Positions 59,296-64,000 of a stretch of DNA of 64,000 nt are shown here, piece after piece. The notes beneath the pieces were generated by a model that was not told where the DNA came from, did no database searches, and saw only the letters and a program-made list of their open reading frames with translations. The position numbers and the translations under genes were made by a program. The stretch spans positions 124,001-188,000 of the forward strand of contig NZ_VOMB01000024.1 in the NCBI RefSeq assembly GCF_019050325.1, read 5' to 3'. The stretch is from [Mycobacterium] fortunisiensis. GTDB lineage: Bacteria; Actinomycetota; Actinomycetes; Mycobacteriales; Mycobacteriaceae. Within the stretch, counting starts at the first letter, position 1, and the number at the start of each line of letters is the position of its first letter.

Positions 59296-60840
59296 TCAGT
59301 AGGCACCCGATCCGAGCACGACGGCCTTGGCGGTGCTGGCGATGATCACGAGATCGCCTACCATCGACCAGTTCTCGACATACGACAGGTCCAGCCGCAC
59401 CGAATCCTCCCACGACAGATCCGAGCGGCCACTGACCTGCCACAGCCCGGTGATCCCCGGAGGCACCAACATCCGCCGCCGCACCTGTTGGTCGTAGCAG
59501 TCGACCTCGTTGCGCAGCGGCGGCCGGGGGCCGACGATGCTCATCTCCCGGCGCAGCACGTTGATCAGTTGGGGCAGTTCGTCGATGCTGTAGCGGCGCA
59601 GCCACCGGCCCACCGGGGTGACGCGCGGATCGTGGCGCAGCTTGAACAGCACCCCGTTGCCGTCGTTGCGTCCGGCGAGCTGGGCCAGCCGCTGATCGGC
59701 GTCGACCACCATGCTGCGGAACTTGATCATGGTGAACGGAGTGCCGTCCAGGCCGATGCGTTCGGCCTTGTAGAACACCGGGCCGTGGCTGGTCAGCTTG
59801 ATGGCCAGGGCAGCCGCGAGCATCACCGGCGCCGCCACGGTCAACGCGGCGGTCGCCAGGCACAGGTCGAAGGCCCGTTTGTGGAACCGCTTGGCCCCCT
59901 CGTATTGCGGTTTGTCGACGTGGATGAGCGGAAGGCCGCCGACCGGACGCATCATGAGCCGCGGACCGGAGACGTCGACGATGCCCGGCGACACCACCAG
60001 GTCGATATCCAACTTCTCCAATTGCCATGACAGGTCCCGGATTTCGTTCGGGTCGAGATGCCCGGAGGTGAGTGCCACGGTGTCGGCGCCCGACCGGAGC
60101 ACGGCGTGCACGATGTCGCCGCGGTGCTGGTAGGCCGGGATGCCGTCCACCGCGGCAAGCCCCACCCCCGCACCCTCCGGAACGCAGACCCCGACCACGC
60201 GGTATCCGCCCTGCGGGTGGCAACTGAGCTCCCGCGCCAACGCCCGCACCGAGCCGGGGTGCCCGACCGCGAGCACCGAGCTGACGAACTGCCCCGCCCG
60301 GCGCCGAGCCGCGACATAGCGCCGGCCAAGCATGCGGTTGAGCGTCAGGGCGGCCAGGCCCAGCGGCAGTGCCAGGGCCAGGAATCCGCGGGCGATCTCG
60401 AGCTGGAACATCGCCGAGATCACCGCGACGACGGCGAACACCGACAGCGTGGCCGTCCACACCCGGCGGTATTCCTCGAGTCCGTGATCGAGCACCTGGG
60501 CCGCCCGGCTCCGTTGCGAAGCCAGGGCCACCAGCCAGGCCACCACGATCACCGCCGAGACGAAGGCATAGTCGACGTTGGTGTAGGCCAGGCTCTCGCC
60601 GGTGACCGAGCCGAACCTCAAGGTCTGTGCCAGGGCCACCACCGCGGCCACCACAACCGCGTCGGAGAATGTCAGCCAGCGCACGTACCGACGCTGATGG
60701 GACCGCAAGCCGCGGGCGGGCAGCAGACCGGCGGCGACAGCGCTTGTGCCGTCGAGGAATTTCGTTGCTGAGTGATAGAGCCCGGGGGACGCAGTCAGAT
60801 CCGACAGACCCATGATTGCGCCACTCCTCGGAACCAACAT
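59296..60840 (-). CDS. Undecaprenyl-phosphate sugar phosphotransferase (polyprenyl glycosylphosphotransferase)
   Basis: A 514-residue initiating transferase of the bacterial sugar transferase family (WcaJ/CpsE-like). Several N-terminal helices (FSDAVVVAAVVALAQTL..., IVVAWLVALAS, ...), a Rossmann-like middle domain, then one membrane hairpin (AFDLCLATAALTVAAPVMLAAALAIKL) and the catalytic part with FYKAERIGLDGTPFTMIKFRSMV, GRWLRRYSIDELPQLINVL and SIVGPRPPL. It transfers a sugar phosphate to undecaprenyl phosphate. ATG 60813 is an alternative start. Three bases separate it from the aminotransferase, so the four minus-strand genes form one operon. Confidence 0.92.
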   Translation of the reverse strand: MLVPRSGAIMGLSDLTASPGLYHSATKFLDGTSAVAAGLLPARGLRSHQRRYVRWLTFSDAVVVAAVVALAQTLRFGSVTGESLAYTNVDYAFVSAVIVVAWLVALASQRSRAAQVLDHGLEEYRRVWTATLSVFAVVAVISAMFQLEIARGFLALALPLGLAALTLNRMLGRRYVAARRRAGQFVSSVLAVGHPGSVRALARELSCHPQGGYRVVGVCVPEGAGVGLAAVDGIPAYQHRGDIVHAVLRSGADTVALTSGHLDPNEIRDLSWQLEKLDIDLVVSPGIVDVSGPRLMMRPVGGLPLIHVDKPQYEGAKRFHKRAFDLCLATAALTVAAPVMLAAALAIKLTSHGPVFYKAERIGLDGTPFTMIKFRSMVVDADQRLAQLAGRNDGNGVLFKLRHDPRVTPVGRWLRRYSIDELPQLINVLRREMSIVGPRPPLRNEVDCYDQQVRRRMLVPPGITGLWQVSGRSDLSWEDSVRLDLSYVENWSMVGDLVIIASTAKAVVLGSGAY

Positions 60841-61193
60841 AAGAACGCGTCAAGCTTGCAGCATCGAAGGCCGAGTTAACAGACGCGAGCGTCAATATGT
60901 GAGTGGAATCACATGAGCCTACGTCGATTGACACTCGAGTGCAGGTTTCGCAATAACCATTGATTGCTGTCAGCAGCTAATTTATTGACACCGCAAAGTT
61001 TTTCGTCAGATCGCCAGAATTCGCCGCCGAGCCCGGCGAGGCGCCGACCGCGGGACTCGTGTCGATTGGCCGCGACCCGCACCGATCCTGCGACGGGACG
61101 CTGCGCGTCATCCCGGCCGGCGGCCCATGCCCCCGAGCGGCCAGCGCCCCGGCCGGCAGACACGTCACGAATAATGTTTGCCATACTCGCACG
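60841..61193. other. Divergent intergenic region of the glycan locus (353 bp)
   Basis: This AT-richer stretch separates the sugar transferase and the glycosyltransferase at 61194. Visible in it is the perfect TGTGA-N6-TCACA palindrome (60898-60913). I see no further gene and no RNA fold I would defend. It probably holds both promoters. Confidence 0.6.
60898..60913. promoter_or_regulatory. Perfect CRP/FNR-type palindrome
   Basis: TGTGAGTGGAATCACA: TGTGA (60898-60902) and TCACA (60909-60913) with a 6-bp spacer, exactly the CRP consensus used by mycobacterial Crp (Rv3676 type). It is 58 bp upstream of the sugar transferase start and about 280 bp upstream of the glycosyltransferase. Confidence 0.65.
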
Positions 61194-62291
61194 GTGCGCA
61201 GCGCAGTGCGGTGCCGGGTGCTGGCCATCGGACCGGCGCCGGCCAGTGACCGGAGCCGTGGCGGGATGGCCACGGTGATGCGGCTTCTGCTCGACGATCC
61301 CGATCCACGGTTCGTCCTCACCGCGGTTCCCACCTTCATCGATGCCGGAATGCCGGCCCGGCTGTGGACCGGGGTCCGTGGCATGGCGATCGCGACGGCG
61401 CTCATTCTGTGCGGTCGCACCGACGTCGTCCATGTCCACCTGGCGCACGGCGGCAGCGTGGTGCGGAAGTCGTTGCCACTCATGGCAGCCCGACTGCGCG
61501 GCATCCCGGCGATCGTGCACGGGCACAGCTTCGACTTCTCGGGCTGGCTGGACCCGCTGCCCGCACCGATCCGCCGGTTGGTGCGCGTCGCACTGCGGGC
61601 CGACCACTGGCTGGTACTGGGCGCCACCCTGGCCGAGCAGTACCGGCGCAGCCTGGCCCTGCCCGGGCACAAGGTCGAGGTGCTGCACAACCCCGTCGTC
61701 CTGCCCGAGATCGCCCCGGCCCGCGACCCGAGTTCCCGTCCCCTCACGGTGCTCTCGCTCGGACGGGTCGGTCAGCGCAAGGGCACCTACGATCTGCTGG
61801 CGGCCGTCGCCGGGCTGCCCGCCGACGTCCGTGCCCAGTTGCGCGTCGTGATCGCCGGCGACGGTGAGGTGGCGCAGGTACGCGCCCTCGTCACCGCCGG
61901 CGGTCTGGACGACGTGATCGAGATCCACGACTGGGTCGGGCCCGTCGACCGAGACCGGCTGCTGCAGCGCGCCGACATCTTCGCGCTGCCCAGTCACGAC
62001 GAAGGCCTGCCGATGGCGATCCTGGAGGCCATGGCGCACGGGGTGGTACCGGTCAGCACGCCCGTCGGGGCCATCCCGGAGGCCGTTGTCGACGGCGTGA
62101 CCGGATTGCTCGTTCCGCCAGGCGAACCCGCGGCGCTGGCCGCGGCGCTGCAACGGCTGACCACAGACGACGCCCTGCGGTGCGCGCTGGCCGACTCGGC
62201 CCGGCACCGTGCCGAGGCATTCGACGTCGCGGACTGGCGGGCCCGGCTCGCGACGCTGTGGCTCAGCCTCTCCGCGCCGCAACACGGCTGA
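61194..62291 (+). CDS. Glycosyltransferase family 4
   Basis: About 365 residues from GTG 61194 (VRSAVRCRVLAIGP). GT-B fold: N-terminal RSRGGMATVM donor/acceptor domain, middle VHVHLAHGGSVVRKSLPL, and the C-terminal donor domain with VLSLGRVGQRKGTYDLL and the E-x7-E motif HDEGLPMAILEAMAHGVVPVSTPVGAIPE, typical of retaining GT4 enzymes. It adds a sugar from a nucleotide donor to a growing chain. Its 3' end overlaps the convergent glycosyltransferase at 62263 by 29 nt. Confidence 0.9.
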   Translation: MRSAVRCRVLAIGPAPASDRSRGGMATVMRLLLDDPDPRFVLTAVPTFIDAGMPARLWTGVRGMAIATALILCGRTDVVHVHLAHGGSVVRKSLPLMAARLRGIPAIVHGHSFDFSGWLDPLPAPIRRLVRVALRADHWLVLGATLAEQYRRSLALPGHKVEVLHNPVVLPEIAPARDPSSRPLTVLSLGRVGQRKGTYDLLAAVAGLPADVRAQLRVVIAGDGEVAQVRALVTAGGLDDVIEIHDWVGPVDRDRLLQRADIFALPSHDEGLPMAILEAMAHGVVPVSTPVGAIPEAVVDGVTGLLVPPGEPAALAAALQRLTTDDALRCALADSARHRAEAFDVADWRARLATLWLSLSAPQHG

Positions 62292-63291
62292 GCACCTCGA
62301 ACAGGGCCCGCGCCGACGCCGGCGCAGAATACGTTCGGCGGTAATGGTCGCGGGCCCGTGCGCCTCGGGCGGCCGCAGCGCCACCGTCGGCCAGCTCGTC
62401 GAACGCGCGGCTCAACCCGTCGACATCGTCCACGCCGATGGGCAGTTCCCCTGGCGGCTGAAACTCGGGCAGTGCGCCCGAGGTGGACACGATCGGCGTC
62501 ACGCCCAACTGCATGGCCAGCACCTGCACCCCGCTCTGGGATGCCCGGCGGTAGTGCACGACCGTTCCTTTGGCGCGGGCCAGCACCGGCACCACGTCGG
62601 CGTACCGAAACGACCTGCGGTGCCACACCACATGATCGGGCAGGGCGCCGCGCCACTCGCCGTCGCCGAGCAGCACGAGATCGTCACCGGCCCAGGCACC
62701 GCCCGCGGTGTGTTTCTGCCACGCGCGCAGGCACACGTCGATGTTCTTGTATCCGTTGAGCCGGCCGGCCAGCACGAAGTCGCGCCGGGCGGTGGCCGGG
62801 ACCAGGTCCGGCACGTCCCTGTCGGCGAGATCGCTGGTCAGCGGGACGATATCGGCGACCCCCACGGCGTCGGCAACGTAGCGGCTGAACGCCACCGTCC
62901 GGGCCGTGCGGGCGCGGCGGCCGAACAGCTCGCGCTCCCACCGCGGCCGGACCTCCCCCACATCGTGCGGCCGGTCGTCGTGCCGCAACTCGACCCGCGG
63001 CGTCGCCGGGGCGAACGCCAGCCAGCGCGGATCACGCACCAGCTCGGACACCACGACGTCCGGACCGAACCGCGTGATCTGCCACCCCGTTCGCGCGGCA
63101 TCCGGCCAAGTCCGAAGATTCTTCGGGCGGGGATCGAGGACGCGTTCGTAGGGACGGGCGGTGTCCGAGGAAGGATGCTGGTCCGACGTCACCAGCAACA
63201 CCTGCGCCCCAACAGCATGCAGGGCCTCGGCGTAGACACGGGCCAGCGGCCGCATCCACGGCGACAGCCACAGCACCCGCAGCCCCGTCAT
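62263..63291 (-). CDS. Glycosyltransferase (GT-B, group 1)
   Basis: A 342-residue GT-B protein: N-terminal LWLSPWMRPLARVYAEALHAVGAQVLLVTSDQH, middle FVLAGRLNGYKNIDVCLRAWQKH and a donor loop VLAMQLGVTPIVSTSGALPEFQPPG. The usual E-x7-E is not clear, so it may be an atypical subgroup. The stop of the upstream glycosyltransferase overlaps its start by 4 nt (63288-63291). Acceptor and sugar unknown. Confidence 0.85.
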   Translation of the reverse strand: MTGLRVLWLSPWMRPLARVYAEALHAVGAQVLLVTSDQHPSSDTARPYERVLDPRPKNLRTWPDAARTGWQITRFGPDVVVSELVRDPRWLAFAPATPRVELRHDDRPHDVGEVRPRWERELFGRRARTARTVAFSRYVADAVGVADIVPLTSDLADRDVPDLVPATARRDFVLAGRLNGYKNIDVCLRAWQKHTAGGAWAGDDLVLLGDGEWRGALPDHVVWHRRSFRYADVVPVLARAKGTVVHYRRASQSGVQVLAMQLGVTPIVSTSGALPEFQPPGELPIGVDDVDGLSRAFDELADGGAAAARGARARDHYRRTYSAPASARALFEVLSRVAARRG

Positions 63292-64000
63292 CCGAACGCC
63301 GCCGCGATCGCCGTCTCATAGGCGTCGGCCATCGCCTCGATCGTGTAGCGCTCGACCATCCTCCGGAAACCACTGTCGCCCAGCTCTTTCCATCCAGACA
63401 GGTCCCGCAGCGCGGCATCCAGCGCGGTGCGCCAGCCGGCCACCGAGATGTCCTCGACGAGAAAGCCCGCCCGCCCGCCGTCGAGCATGTCGGCGACCGA
63501 ACACACCGCCGATGCGGCCACCGGGATCCGCCGGGCCATGGCTTCGAGGATCACCAACGGAAATGCCTCCGACCGGCTGGGCACGCACAGCAGGTCACAA
63601 TCGTCCAGCGCCGGCCCCGGGCCCGGCGACCAGCCCCGCCATGCCACCCGGTCGAGCAGCCCGGCGGGCATCGCGGCCTGTAGTTCCTGCCGATCCGGTC
63701 CGTCCCCGTAGATGGACAGCCGCCACGGCAGGTGCCGCAGACCGTCGAGGGCGGCGATGAGCAGGTGCGGGTTCTTGTGCTCGACGATGCGGCTGAGCAT
63801 CACCAGATGCGGGGTTTCGGCGACCGGCGGCCGGGCCGGTACCGACGCCGCCTCGGCGCGCGTTGACACCCCGTTGGGCGCGAAAAACCTGGTGCTGCCA
63901 AGGTTTTGGTATGTCGTCGCCTCCGCCCAGTGCCGCGGTGACAGCGCGACGAAACCGTCGGCCCGCCGCATGGCGGCGGCCAGCACCGCGGAGTAGGTGG
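63288..64000 (-). CDS. Glycosyltransferase family 4, C-terminal part (runs off the window)
   Basis: About 237 residues of a GT4 protein, reading from beyond the right edge. Visible: PHLVMLSRIVEHKNPHLLIAALDGLRHLPWRLSIYGDGPDRQEL and SRSEAFPLVILEAMARRIPVAASAVCSVADML, which is the E-x7-E donor motif. The frame is open to the last base, so the N-terminus lies outside. Its stop overlaps the start of the next glycosyltransferase by 4 nt, so they are translated together. Confidence 0.88.
   Translation of the reverse strand, partial: TYSAVLAAAMRRADGFVALSPRHWAEATTYQNLGSTRFFAPNGVSTRAEAASVPARPPVAETPHLVMLSRIVEHKNPHLLIAALDGLRHLPWRLSIYGDGPDRQELQAAMPAGLLDRVAWRGWSPGPGPALDDCDLLCVPSRSEAFPLVILEAMARRIPVAASAVCSVADMLDGGRAGFLVEDISVAGWRTALDAALRDLSGWKELGDSGFRRMVERYTIEAMADAYETAIAAAFG

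Noticed and set aside
57901..60030. A 709-residue plus-strand open frame over the aminotransferase and sugar transferase genes
   Set aside because: Shadow frame of two well-supported minus-strand genes.
60841..61193. GTG at 61059 as start of the glycosyltransferase
   Set aside because: The 45 extra residues are low-complexity and Arg/Pro/Ala-rich; the GT-B domain begins properly at GTG 61194.

Overview
The window is a high-GC actinobacterial chromosome segment, almost certainly from a fast-growing mycobacterium (Mycolicibacterium type). Gene content and order follow, in descending numbering, the M. tuberculosis block from about Rv0548c to Rv0495c as I recall it. Mycobacterial hallmarks include the menaquinone genes menB, menE and menA, a thioredoxin-assisted cytochrome c assembly operon, the hemA-hemC-hemD-hemB operon, hadD (mycolic acid synthesis), MmpS/MmpL, several F420/deazaflavin-type proteins, and tiny genes such as bS22. 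No database search was possible, so all family names rest on motif recognition and recalled synteny.

Layout. 1-11.4 kb: menaquinone genes (menB, menE, menA), a phosphate transporter block, an acetyltransferase, a nitronate monooxygenase and mtnP. 11.5-14.3 kb: a ClpC2-like pair of genes with two operator palindromes, an MHS-family permease behind another palindrome, and two small membrane proteins. 14.3-21.7 kb: ParA-like ATPase, CcsB, ResB, CcdA, ResA, a phosphatase and hemL, all on the minus strand. 21.8-37.9 kb: an accessory region of regulator-plus-target pairs: MerR-SDR; TetR-MmpS-MmpL; a catalase-like protein, cytochrome b561, ECF sigma factor and zinc anti-sigma operon; a P450; a MddA-like methyltransferase; a GjpA-like protein; TetR-MpaB; and a Tat esterase. 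37.9-45 kb: small membrane proteins and the haem operon. 45-55 kb: conserved mycobacterial housekeeping (HAD phosphatase, hadD, acyltransferase, epimerase, bS22, BldC-like regulator, proC, thioesterase, isomerase, ppx). 55-64 kb: a probable glycoconjugate locus.

How the genes work together. The left and central parts serve respiration: menaquinone synthesis, haem synthesis from glutamyl-tRNA to uroporphyrinogen III, and covalent cytochrome c assembly with its thiol-reducing pathway. The most unusual locus is at the right end. There, an undecaprenyl-phosphate sugar transferase, a class III aminotransferase, an AlkB-type monooxygenase and a Tat-exported GMC oxidase form one compact minus-strand operon beside three glycosyltransferases, with a perfect CRP-type palindrome in the divergent promoter region. 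It could make or tailor a glycolipid or polysaccharide carrying an oxidised or aminated group.

Non-coding structure includes two copies of a roughly 60-bp hairpin repeat with a conserved loop, several regulator operators, a candidate ECF promoter, a PHO/RegX3-type box, and short tandem repeats inside genes. I saw no tRNA or rRNA genes, no insertion sequences and no CRISPR arrays.
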